A DNA stretch of 64,000 bases from Burkholderiales bacterium. Its GTDB lineage: Bacteria; Pseudomonadota; Gammaproteobacteria; Burkholderiales; Burkholderiaceae_D. The notes beneath the pieces were generated by a model. It worked only from the letters and a program-made list of their open reading frames with translations, did not search any database and was not told the DNA's origin. The stretch is from positions 1-64,000 of the forward strand of contig JACQDX010000145.1 in NCBI GenBank assembly GCA_016200895.1, written 5' to 3'. This document shows, in pieces, positions 28,853 through 37,717 of the stretch. Position 1 is the first letter of the stretch. Every line of letters begins with the position of its first letter. A program made the position numbers and the translations under genes.

Positions 28853-31678
28853 GTGATGCACACAATTCGCAAGGTTAAATGGATGTCGTGGATGCTGCAA
28901 GCCAGTATCGTCACTTTGCTATGTGCATGCGGGGGCGCAAACGACAGTGCGGTTTCAAGTACCCCGCAGGCACTCCAGTCAGCCCCGGTACCAGCACCCA
29001 CCGATAGCCCTTCCTCAATTAACGCGTTGGCACAAACAACAAAAAGTGCTTCAACATTAGTGAGCGCTGCCCCCGCGAACGGAACTTCAACAAGCGCAAG
29101 CCCTGCACCTCAAGTTTTATATACCGATACGCTCAGTGGACCGACCACAGGTGGAGAAAATAACAACGGTGCCTACCTCTCCATTTTCGGGAAGAATTTC
29201 GGCACTGCGAGTGACCTGGGAACAAATACAAAGGTCTATATAGGCGATAAGGAAGTCGCCAACTATCGCTATTTGGGAAGCTCAAAATCAAGCGCCAGGA
29301 CTGGATTGCAGCAAATAACAGTGCAGGTAGGATCACTTGGCAGCACGCCCGCAGGCGCAGCATTGCCTGTGAAAATCGTCTCGAACGGCACATCTTCGAA
29401 TACAGACAATAGCTTTACACCAAGCTCTGGACGCATCCTTTTCGTTTCTTTATCTGGCTCTGACACCAGTGCGGTAGCAAATAATATCGCCAAGCCCTGG
29501 CGCTCACTGCAGAACATGAGTACCTTGAAAGGTGCCTACTTTGCCATGCAGGCTGGCGACCAGATCGTCATACGCGGCGGTGCCTGGCATGACACCAACG
29601 GTCAGGACAAAACATGGATGCGTTTTGGCAGCGGCATCTATGCCAGAAACGGCAGTCCTTCTGCATGGATACATATCACTGCTTATCCTGGCCCCATCAA
29701 TGGCAATGCCATAGAAGATGTCCACTACACGACGCCAGCAGGAGCATCCGGCGGGATCGCGGGCCCCTGGTCTGCCATCGCAGGGTCTTCGGGTGAATAC
29801 ATTTCGGTTTCCAATTTAAGAATGGATATCGCGGGCGGTGCTAATCGTGATGCTGCACCCATCAACTTCCAGTACACCGCAGGCCCATGGCGCGTAGTTA
29901 ACAATGAGCTGGGCCCCTGGGTTGCAGGAAACTCTGCCACGCTCAATGCGGCGGGGGTTTCTGGTCACGGTAACGGCAACAAAGTCTTAGGTAATAACAT
30001 CCACGATATTGCGGGTACATCTGAACTGCAGAACCATGGCATCTATGCAGACACCACTGCGCAAAACTGGGAAGTTGCCTACAACTGGATACACAATATC
30101 ACTGGCGGTTCGGCAGTACAGTTCAATGATAATGAAGGCGGTGCGGGCTCAGTGACGTTGCCTCATGGCGGCATCTGGCAAGGCTTTACCGGCATACGGA
30201 TACATCATAACTGGCTGGAAAACGCGGCGAAATACGGTATCAATTTCAATGACCAGGGCAGCACACACAAGGGCACTTATGAAGCCCAAAGCTGGAACAA
30301 TGTCATTACCGGTACGAAGCTGTACCCGATACGCATCAACTCAACCGCCACGATCCAAAACATGTGGTTTGCCTACAATACGGTGTATAACGCCATGACC
30401 GGCGCTTCTGGAAATAAAGCCTACATCATGGATGAAGGCTTTGGCAGTGGCGCGGGCATACGCAACAAGTTCTACAATAATATTTTTGCCTTCGGCCCCA
30501 ACACCCAGCCTGGAACGACATGGCTGATTGATTACAGTACACCATCCACCACCACCAGCTACGACTTCAAACAGAACCTGTACTTCAGCAATAGTCAAAT
30601 TGCGCCATCACCAGGCACACTGGGCGACAACCTGGCGATTTCTGGCAACCCGCAATTCAAGAATGCATCCGCAGGTGACTACTCTTTGCAGGCAACCAGT
30701 CCTGCAGTGGATACGGCCAGCCAGCCAAGTCTTTTTGCCGTCAATGACGACATCCTGAATACCTCACGTCCGCAAGGTGCCAGCAAGGATATTGGTGCCC
30801 TGGAACTGAGTGGTAATACGGTGCCTATCCCTACACCTGTGAATGGCATGTGTGGCAGTGCCAACGGCCAGTCATTCAGCGCAGCACCCAGCAGCCAGCT
30901 TTGTTCCTCAGGTATTGCATCACTAGTGACATTTACTGGCAACGGCTGGGCATGGAGCTGTGCAGGCAGCAATGGAGGAACAACGGCAAGCTGCAGCGCT
31001 AACCTCGCTGCCAACCCTGACCCATCCACCCCACCCAGTGTGCGCCAGCAATACTCTGGTGTGATCACAGCGGGAACGAGCAGGCATCAATTGTCCAGCA
31101 CTGTATCTGCAGGCAACTGGATACTGGTAACAGTAGGCGTGAACAATAATGCGCTTGGCGTGTCAGGCACATTGTCCGACAATCAGGGCCACGCCGATAT
31201 CAGCTCTTTCACGTCTCTCGGACGTATCTATGTAGATGGAATGGGAACCGACCTGTATGCGGTGAAGACCACGACATCAGGTGCATACACATTGACCGTG
31301 GGCATTCCCAATCAGGGCAGCATACACGTGGTGGAAATCCAGAATGCAGACGCGGTAAATTTGCTGGATGCTCCTTTGGCGACCAGCTCAGGCCCACGCT
31401 TTGCATCGACGGCACTGTCTTCATCAACGCAGACGAGCACGAGGGCGAATGATCTCGTGCTTGCACTGGTTGATCTGGGTATAGGCAACGCTATTCCCTT
31501 CAGCCCAAATGGATCATGGCAGTTGGTAAGCCCGGAGGCAGGCACCTACATCACTTCGCGTATCTATGAGCAGCGTCCAAACGCCACTGGCACATTTGGA
31601 ATTTCCGGAACGGTTGGTGGTAGCGGTGCCGGTTACCCTGGCTGGGAAGCAGCGCTTATTGTGATCAAGGGGCAGTAG
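28853..31678 (+). CDS. Secreted lipoprotein with IPT/TIG-like domain, right-handed beta-helix and choice-of-anchor-Q-like segment
   Basis: Lipobox-like LLCACGG; IPT-like segment (GENNNGAYLSIFGKNFG); beta-helix region; RPQGASKDIGALEL motif. Confidence 0.72.
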   Translation: MMHTIRKVKWMSWMLQASIVTLLCACGGANDSAVSSTPQALQSAPVPAPTDSPSSINALAQTTKSASTLVSAAPANGTSTSASPAPQVLYTDTLSGPTTGGENNNGAYLSIFGKNFGTASDLGTNTKVYIGDKEVANYRYLGSSKSSARTGLQQITVQVGSLGSTPAGAALPVKIVSNGTSSNTDNSFTPSSGRILFVSLSGSDTSAVANNIAKPWRSLQNMSTLKGAYFAMQAGDQIVIRGGAWHDTNGQDKTWMRFGSGIYARNGSPSAWIHITAYPGPINGNAIEDVHYTTPAGASGGIAGPWSAIAGSSGEYISVSNLRMDIAGGANRDAAPINFQYTAGPWRVVNNELGPWVAGNSATLNAAGVSGHGNGNKVLGNNIHDIAGTSELQNHGIYADTTAQNWEVAYNWIHNITGGSAVQFNDNEGGAGSVTLPHGGIWQGFTGIRIHHNWLENAAKYGINFNDQGSTHKGTYEAQSWNNVITGTKLYPIRINSTATIQNMWFAYNTVYNAMTGASGNKAYIMDEGFGSGAGIRNKFYNNIFAFGPNTQPGTTWLIDYSTPSTTTSYDFKQNLYFSNSQIAPSPGTLGDNLAISGNPQFKNASAGDYSLQATSPAVDTASQPSLFAVNDDILNTSRPQGASKDIGALELSGNTVPIPTPVNGMCGSANGQSFSAAPSSQLCSSGIASLVTFTGNGWAWSCAGSNGGTTASCSANLAANPDPSTPPSVRQQYSGVITAGTSRHQLSSTVSAGNWILVTVGVNNNALGVSGTLSDNQGHADISSFTSLGRIYVDGMGTDLYAVKTTTSGAYTLTVGIPNQGSIHVVEIQNADAVNLLDAPLATSSGPRFASTALSSSTQTSTRANDLVLALVDLGIGNAIPFSPNGSWQLVSPEAGTYITSRIYEQRPNATGTFGISGTVGGSGAGYPGWEAALIVIKGQ

Positions 31679-31708
31679 CTATTTACAGCTTAGTGATGAA
31701 CACGCAAG

Positions 31709-32572
31709 CTATGTTTTTCGATCAGAATGCAAAGCGATCTCCCTGATAAGGGTTTGAATCTTGTCGATACCAGCGTCGCCCTGTGCAAAATACTCCAGCA
31801 GATCTTGGCAGATGGCATCTGCCAATGCCTCCTGCTGTGAAATGCCCAGAGGCATGGGACAGTCAAACCGACGCGACCAGGATATGGTTCCAGTCGCGCA
31901 ATCAATCATGCGCAGCGATACCCGCGCCGACATTGGCAACGCGTCGTCATCAATTCGAACGCAGCCGTCCAGTTTGTGGCTGACCTCAATTTCCGCTGAA
32001 TGCGATCTAGCTTCAGAATTGTGCATTATCATCTGATGGCCGAATGCGTTGAAAAGTCCGTGTGTTATCTCCTCATCGAGGCCCGCGGCTATCGACTGTG
32101 CTGTGCATTCCATGCTGCGCAGCGGTATGAGCATCAGCCGGTGGTGTAGGGACGATGGATGAGGCGCCTGGATTTTTCTGCAAATCTCTGGCATGTAACT
32201 GCCCATAGGAATAGTAATATGTAGCCCGGCACTGTTGCTGCCTTGTGCATAATAGCTGGCCAGACGAGCGCGCAGGCGACCGACTTGAACTCTGACGATG
32301 GGGTCGTCGCAGGTGTCGTAGCTGCGCTGATCGCGATCAAATACAGCGATGCCTATGCTGTATTCCACAGTATCGCGTACTCTGCCATTGAGCTTGCTCT
32401 CAATCAGATATTTAAGCAGGCGACAGCTACGCTGTGCCTTGCAAAAAATACTGCTAGACAAAATCAGCGTAAGCGCTGCCTCCACTTCCTCCCGGCTGAC
32501 ATCAAATGCATTTACCTCCATTAATTGAACAGAATGAACTTGAGGCTGGCACTGACTGGAATAAAGTTGCAT
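31709..32572 (-). CDS. Regulator-like protein with domain seen at N-termini of wHTH/adenylate-cyclase-type regulators
   Basis: SCRLLKYLIESKLNGRVRDTVEYSIGIAVFDRDQRSYDTCDDPIVRVQVGRLRARLASYYAQGS...GSYMPEI. Confidence 0.6.
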   Translation of the reverse strand: MQLYSSQCQPQVHSVQLMEVNAFDVSREEVEAALTLILSSSIFCKAQRSCRLLKYLIESKLNGRVRDTVEYSIGIAVFDRDQRSYDTCDDPIVRVQVGRLRARLASYYAQGSNSAGLHITIPMGSYMPEICRKIQAPHPSSLHHRLMLIPLRSMECTAQSIAAGLDEEITHGLFNAFGHQMIMHNSEARSHSAEIEVSHKLDGCVRIDDDALPMSARVSLRMIDCATGTISWSRRFDCPMPLGISQQEALADAICQDLLEYFAQGDAGIDKIQTLIREIALHSDRKT

Positions 32573-32733
32573 ATAAAAATCTTTTTGTGCATTACTCTAC
32601 ATGAAGTTAAAAAATTATTAATTAATTTATTGGCATTTCTTTATTGCTAACGATAAACTGTAGGCAATTTGCGTTCGAGATACCTTCCTTTAACCTTCTG
32701 AATTTCAAGCATTTGTTTTTAAAGGACTTTTTT

Positions 32734-35700
32734 TTGGAAGAAAATCTTGAAATACGCTATTCCGTGTTTCGTTTTGGTCGCTGGCAAGTTGATCGGGCGC
32801 GCAATTTACTGCAGGACGGTACGCTGCAGCGCCAGATGGAACCGCGTGCGATGGATGTCCTTGTCCAGCTATGCGGCAAAGCCGGACAAGTTCTTAGTGC
32901 GGAAGAGTTGCTTGAGCAGTGCTGGGGAAGTACTGTGTTTGGCGACAACCCGATACATAAAACCATTACGCAATTACGGCGTCTGCTGGGCGACAGCGCC
33001 ACTAATCCCACCTATATCGAGACCATCCGCAAACGTGGTTACCGCACTCTCGCTACCGTAAGCCTCGCCAGCCTGGCTGACGATACAAGCAGTGGTAGTT
33101 GGCATGAGGGCTCACCATTCCGTGGTCTGGCACCTTTTGCCGAACAACATGCGGCTATTTTTTGTGGACGTGCCGATGCCACCCTGAAGCTGGTTCATGC
33201 AGCATGTCAACAGACGCAGGCTGGTTGCGGCCTGGTTTTGGTGCTTGGCCCCAGTGGGTCGGGCAAGACCTCGCTGATCCGCGCCGGATTGTTGCCGCAT
33301 TTATCCAAGGGCAGTGATGGCCTGACTGTTACTGCCAGTGCCAGCCTGGATTTGGGGGAGCCTGCGGTGGGGCAATTATTTACTGACCTCGGCGCGACAT
33401 TATTGGACTGGGAGGTGGCGGATTGCCTCTTGTTTGGGGGACACAGCGCGCATACACTGGGCCAGGTGCTTGCGGAAGGCGACACTGTCTCCCTGATCGA
33501 AGAATTGGAAAATGCGCTGGCATCCTTGCCAGCAGGCCATCGTCTGGCCTTGTTCCTGGATCGTTTTGAGGCAATATTTTCCGCAACTCATGTGACGGAA
33601 TTGGAACGGCGGAAGTTGGTCAGCACACTCGCATTAATGGCAACTTCACCACGCTTGCTGTTGATACTTGCCTGCCGCAATGATTTTTATCCGCAAATCG
33701 CCGCGTATCCGGCTTTGCTTGAAGGCAAGGAACGCGGTGGGCACTTCGATCTGGCCCCACCGACACAGACTGAAATAGCGCAGATAGTGCGCCTGCCTGC
33801 CATCTCGGCCAAGCTCAGTTTCGGCATCGATCCAATATCAAAGGCAAGGCTGGACGACTTGCTTTGTCATAGCGTGACTGGCAGCCCAGATGCATTACCC
33901 CTGCTGCAGTACACGCTGCATGAGTTATACCTTCAACGCAGCCCGTTGGGCGAACTGAGGATAGAGGTTTTCAAAAATCTTGGTGGGGTTGATGGTGCCA
34001 TCGGACACCGCGCCGAAGAAGTGTTTTTGGGATTGAGCCGTGAACAACAGGCGGCACTGCCGCATGTGCTGTCGCTGCTGGTCACCGTTACTGGACATGA
34101 AGAAGCAGTGACCAGCAGACGTGCGCCTTGGGAAAGGCTGCAATCTGCGGCTGAACGTGAGCTTGTCAATGCGCTGGTCGACACCCGGCTGTTTGTCAGT
34201 GACCTGGTGGCGGATGCGTCGAGTTTTGGCATCGTACACGAAGCCTTGTTACGTCGCTGGCCACGTGCAGCGACCTGGATCAGTGATCACCGCCAGGCCT
34301 TGCATGTGCTGGGCCGGATTGCTGTGCATACTCAGCGTTGGGTAACTGCCGGCCGTCGGCCTGATTTGCTGCTGCCGCAAGGAATGCCGCTCAACGAGGC
34401 AAACAGCCTGCTGAAGCTTGATGCATTTTCTCTCACCAGCGATGAAAAAGCGCTCATCCATGCGTCCAGCAGCAAAGCACGCTGGCGCGTGCGTTTGCGC
34501 CTGGGTGTAATGACCATGATCGTTGGCTTGGCATTGTTGTCTACCATATTGGGAATCAGCGCAATTAGTGCAAAAACTGTCGCCCAACAGCGACGCGCAC
34601 AAGCAGAAGGATTGATGGGATTCATGTTAGGCGATTTCGCCGACAAGCTGCGTCCGCTGGGTCGATTGGATCTGCTTGACAGTGTGAGTGCCAAAGCGCT
34701 GGAATACCTGGCCGTTCCGGAAGGCGATGAACTTAACATGACCTCCCTGACACAGCGCGCCAAAGCGCTGCAAGTGATTGCTGAAGTGCATATCGCAAGA
34801 GGCAAGTCTGCCGCTGCCACCGACGCATTGCTTGCAGCCCGTACTATTTTGTTGCAGCAATTCGCCTTGATGCCAACTGATGGAGAAGTTCTGAAAAACC
34901 TTGGTGCAAACGCCTTCTGGCTGGGAAAAATTCAACTCGATCAAAGTAATTTGAGCACCGCTGAACAACACTTCCGGCAATACCTTCATTACAGCGATCT
35001 TTTGCATCAGCTTGATCCCGAAAACCCCGATGCCTGGATAGAGCAATCTTATGGCCACACCAATTTGGGTTCACTTGCACTCAAGCGTGGTGATGCTGCA
35101 GCGGCTGCACTCGAATTCCAGTCTTCCATCGCGCTGAAAACACGCGCTGCCGCACGTCGCCCTCAAGACCGCACTCTCGCTGCAGAGCTGGCCAACAGTT
35201 TGTCCTGGCTGGCCAGCGCAAAAGAATCCCTGGGCGAGTTGAACGAAGCCATGATTATTTATGAACGTGAATTAGAGGTCGTAAGGTCTTTGCATCAAGC
35301 GACACCCGGTGATTCTTTGTGGGCCAGCAGACTTGCGCTGGCATTGCAACACCGGGCACAACTCAATATGGTACTAGGCAGGAATATGCTGGTTCTGGAG
35401 GATCTGTCTCAGGCCGAACAATTATTGATGGCTGTCATCGCGCGTGAACCCAGCCATAAGGTATGGCAGGGTCAACTGGCTTTTGTACAACTAAACAGAC
35501 TGCGTTTTGAGCGTCTATTGGGCCCCTCTCAGGCTCGTGCCGCCATTGCGCCACTACGTCAATTGCATGCTCAGGCCACGGCGCTGACACGTATCGATCC
35601 TCGCAATAATGAATGGTCGCGTTTGGAGGCAATGAGCACGCAAAGTATTGCAGGCACCCTGCTGCAACTGGGCCGGGCCCGCGAAGCATTGCCTGTCATA

Positions 35701-36042
35701 AAAGAAGCCTTGGATAGACTCAATGCACTTTACCAATTAAATCAGGCCGACAAAACCAGTCGTAACATCCTGGCCGCGAGCCTGATGCTGGCGGCAGAGA
35801 TTGACTTGGCCAACCATGATTTGCAGGCAGCAGCACTGAAGTGCGACAAGGTCGGTGAACTGCTCGCTGACGAAATTGATCACAGCGAAGACTACCGCTT
35901 GCTTGATCCTTGGATACGTTCAAAAATTTGTCTAGAACAATATGATGTAGCAGAAAAAATGAAATCCAGACTGACCCGTATGGGCTATCAGGACAAGTCA
36001 TATATCACCTATCTTTCCACCCATGAACCCAGGAGACAATAA
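32734..36042 (+). CDS. Membrane-anchored winged-helix (OmpR/CadC-like) - nSTAND ATPase - TM - TPR regulator
   Basis: N-terminal wHTH (MDVLVQLCGKAGQVLSAEELLEQCWGSTVFGDNPIHKTITQLRRLLGD...YIETIRKRGYRT); Walker A GPSGSGKTSLIRAGLLP; Walker B-like LALFLDRFE; TM VMTMIVGLALLSTILGISAI; C-terminal TPR-like helices. TTG start 32734 preceded by AAAGGA. Confidence 0.85.
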   Translation: MEENLEIRYSVFRFGRWQVDRARNLLQDGTLQRQMEPRAMDVLVQLCGKAGQVLSAEELLEQCWGSTVFGDNPIHKTITQLRRLLGDSATNPTYIETIRKRGYRTLATVSLASLADDTSSGSWHEGSPFRGLAPFAEQHAAIFCGRADATLKLVHAACQQTQAGCGLVLVLGPSGSGKTSLIRAGLLPHLSKGSDGLTVTASASLDLGEPAVGQLFTDLGATLLDWEVADCLLFGGHSAHTLGQVLAEGDTVSLIEELENALASLPAGHRLALFLDRFEAIFSATHVTELERRKLVSTLALMATSPRLLLILACRNDFYPQIAAYPALLEGKERGGHFDLAPPTQTEIAQIVRLPAISAKLSFGIDPISKARLDDLLCHSVTGSPDALPLLQYTLHELYLQRSPLGELRIEVFKNLGGVDGAIGHRAEEVFLGLSREQQAALPHVLSLLVTVTGHEEAVTSRRAPWERLQSAAERELVNALVDTRLFVSDLVADASSFGIVHEALLRRWPRAATWISDHRQALHVLGRIAVHTQRWVTAGRRPDLLLPQGMPLNEANSLLKLDAFSLTSDEKALIHASSSKARWRVRLRLGVMTMIVGLALLSTILGISAISAKTVAQQRRAQAEGLMGFMLGDFADKLRPLGRLDLLDSVSAKALEYLAVPEGDELNMTSLTQRAKALQVIAEVHIARGKSAAATDALLAARTILLQQFALMPTDGEVLKNLGANAFWLGKIQLDQSNLSTAEQHFRQYLHYSDLLHQLDPENPDAWIEQSYGHTNLGSLALKRGDAAAAALEFQSSIALKTRAAARRPQDRTLAAELANSLSWLASAKESLGELNEAMIIYERELEVVRSLHQATPGDSLWASRLALALQHRAQLNMVLGRNMLVLEDLSQAEQLLMAVIAREPSHKVWQGQLAFVQLNRLRFERLLGPSQARAAIAPLRQLHAQATALTRIDPRNNEWSRLEAMSTQSIAGTLLQLGRAREALPVIKEALDRLNALYQLNQADKTSRNILAASLMLAAEIDLANHDLQAAALKCDKVGELLADEIDHSEDYRLLDPWIRSKICLEQYDVAEKMKSRLTRMGYQDKSYITYLSTHEPRRQ

Positions 36043-36509
36043 TGAGTAAAGCACGAACAGAGTTGAAAAAGCCACCTAAAGCAACAGTCAGAAAAACAGA
36101 TGTTCAGCCGTTTCCCCCCGTACTACCGCCTGCACCAATCTTTGTTCCAGTCGATGTGATCGTCATGATCAATGCCAAGCCGTATCAGGGTCCCAACACC
36201 ACCTCCGACGGACGTTTTACCGTAGTGTGTCATCCGCCGGCCGTGAAGTCCCCTCCAGGCGACAGCGTCATCAATTACCGATTGGTTTCACCAACACCAC
36301 CAGGCATCGTCTTTCTCGGAATTGACAAGTCAAGGCCTTATGCCCTGAACCAATTAAGTACACCAAGTATTTCAGCCGATGGAAAAATGATGACCTTAAG
36401 CAATCGCAATACTGTAGAAGAAGTCATCCTGGTCATGCTCAGATTCAGAGATGATACCATCAGTATTTATGACCCGGAAGTGACTAACAACGATACGCAG
36501 CCGCATTGA
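36042..36509 (+). CDS. Hypothetical proline-rich protein, translationally coupled to the nSTAND regulator
   Basis: 155 aa; TAATG overlap with the upstream stop. Confidence 0.75.
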   Translation: MSKARTELKKPPKATVRKTDVQPFPPVLPPAPIFVPVDVIVMINAKPYQGPNTTSDGRFTVVCHPPAVKSPPGDSVINYRLVSPTPPGIVFLGIDKSRPYALNQLSTPSISADGKMMTLSNRNTVEEVILVMLRFRDDTISIYDPEVTNNDTQPH

Positions 36510-36572
36510 TATCTGGTCGAAAAATCCCTGAATGCAGGTCGAGCCATTTTCAAATGCAGCTTGCCACATGCA

Positions 36573-36600
36573 GGGGCACTCGTTACCAGCCAAGTGCCCC
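36573..36600. terminator. Bidirectional terminator candidate between convergent genes
   Basis: GGGGCACT / AGTGCCCC arms with 12-nt loop. Confidence 0.45.
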
Positions 36601-36631
36601 CATCAAGTTTAGGTTTCTTGAAAATGGCGTA

Positions 36632-37306
36632 TCACACCGGATGAAGGCTCCCACCCGTGTGAGCTAACAACGCGTTGATCGATGGGACAAATTGCGCAGT
36701 CGGGTCAGCTAAGGAATCGTCGAAATTCAATATAGCGATTTCGACAAATGTCAGTTGCGGGTCTCCTTGCTTTGTATAGCCGGGCGGAGAATCGCCTTTG
36801 TATTCATATTGGTACCAATTCTGAGTCAGAACTTCCAGATGTTCATACAGCGTCCAACTAACGTAAGTGGTTGCGGCATCGTATTCTGACTGGGTGCTAT
36901 CAGTGGTGGATGTTGACCAGGATTGCGTCTCGCCTGAAGTCAATTGCAGAGTACCTGTTACCTCTGCTGACATTCCAAATCCGGAAGCGCCAGCAGTCGC
37001 TGAAATAGTCTTCACGAATTGTGTCATCTGGCTGTCTTCATAGCCTGTCGTCACCGTATGGGTGCGTGAGCCGCTAGATGCTACATGGTAAGGAGGAGAA
37101 TTTAATCGCCAGATCTGATACCTGTTGATTGTGAATGAGTTATACGTTTGCCAGTGATCGTGCTGGCTGTCGTTATAAATGATCGGCGAATTTGGCTGTT
37201 GATTAGAAGTGTAGACTTGGCTTTTTAGCGATGCTTGAGGAACGCTTAAAATAGCGGGAAAATCTCGCAACAGCGGTGGTTGAGTACTAGAGAAAACATA
37301 GGTCAT
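36632..37306 (-). CDS. Hypothetical protein; possible aerolysin/ETX-MTX2-like beta-pore-forming fold
   Basis: 224 aa; long Ser/Thr-rich alternating segment TISATAGASGFGMSAEVTGTLQLTSGETQSWSTSTTDSTQSEYDAATTYVSWTLYEHLEVL resembling aerolysin-type insertion strands. Confidence 0.6.
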   Translation of the reverse strand: MTYVFSSTQPPLLRDFPAILSVPQASLKSQVYTSNQQPNSPIIYNDSQHDHWQTYNSFTINRYQIWRLNSPPYHVASSGSRTHTVTTGYEDSQMTQFVKTISATAGASGFGMSAEVTGTLQLTSGETQSWSTSTTDSTQSEYDAATTYVSWTLYEHLEVLTQNWYQYEYKGDSPPGYTKQGDPQLTFVEIAILNFDDSLADPTAQFVPSINALLAHTGGSLHPV

Positions 37307-37717
37307 GACAGACTCCTGTTAATTGCATTTCATCATGGGGCACGGTAAAGATTACCCCTCCATGGGATGTCCGAGCATCGCTGCAATTCGCATCCCATGC
37401 CTCGAAGTTAACTTGAGACTGTAAGTGATATAAGTATCTTCAGGTAACGAGACGGAGGTGTTACCGTAACTTGACGGCGAACACACTTATGATGTTTGCT
37501 GCCGTTTGGCTTGTTTCAAGCCGTCCATGGGAGAGTTGTATCAGGATCGGTGGCGTCAAGTTTCTAATAAGGCTTCAAATCAGGGTTCAAAAAATGAATT
37601 AATGCAAAAACTGATTTTTACATTACGCTGGACGACCGAACGCTGCCAGCGCATAAGGCTGGTTAGCATATAATATCTTTTACCAACTTCAATGTTGATT
37701 TCGAATCATGAGGCTGT

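Noticed and set aside
32734-36042. Avs/AVAST-type STAND antiphage defence gene
   Set aside because: N-terminus is a winged-helix DNA-binding domain and there is a TM helix, with no nuclease or protease effector; a transcription regulator is the simpler reading.
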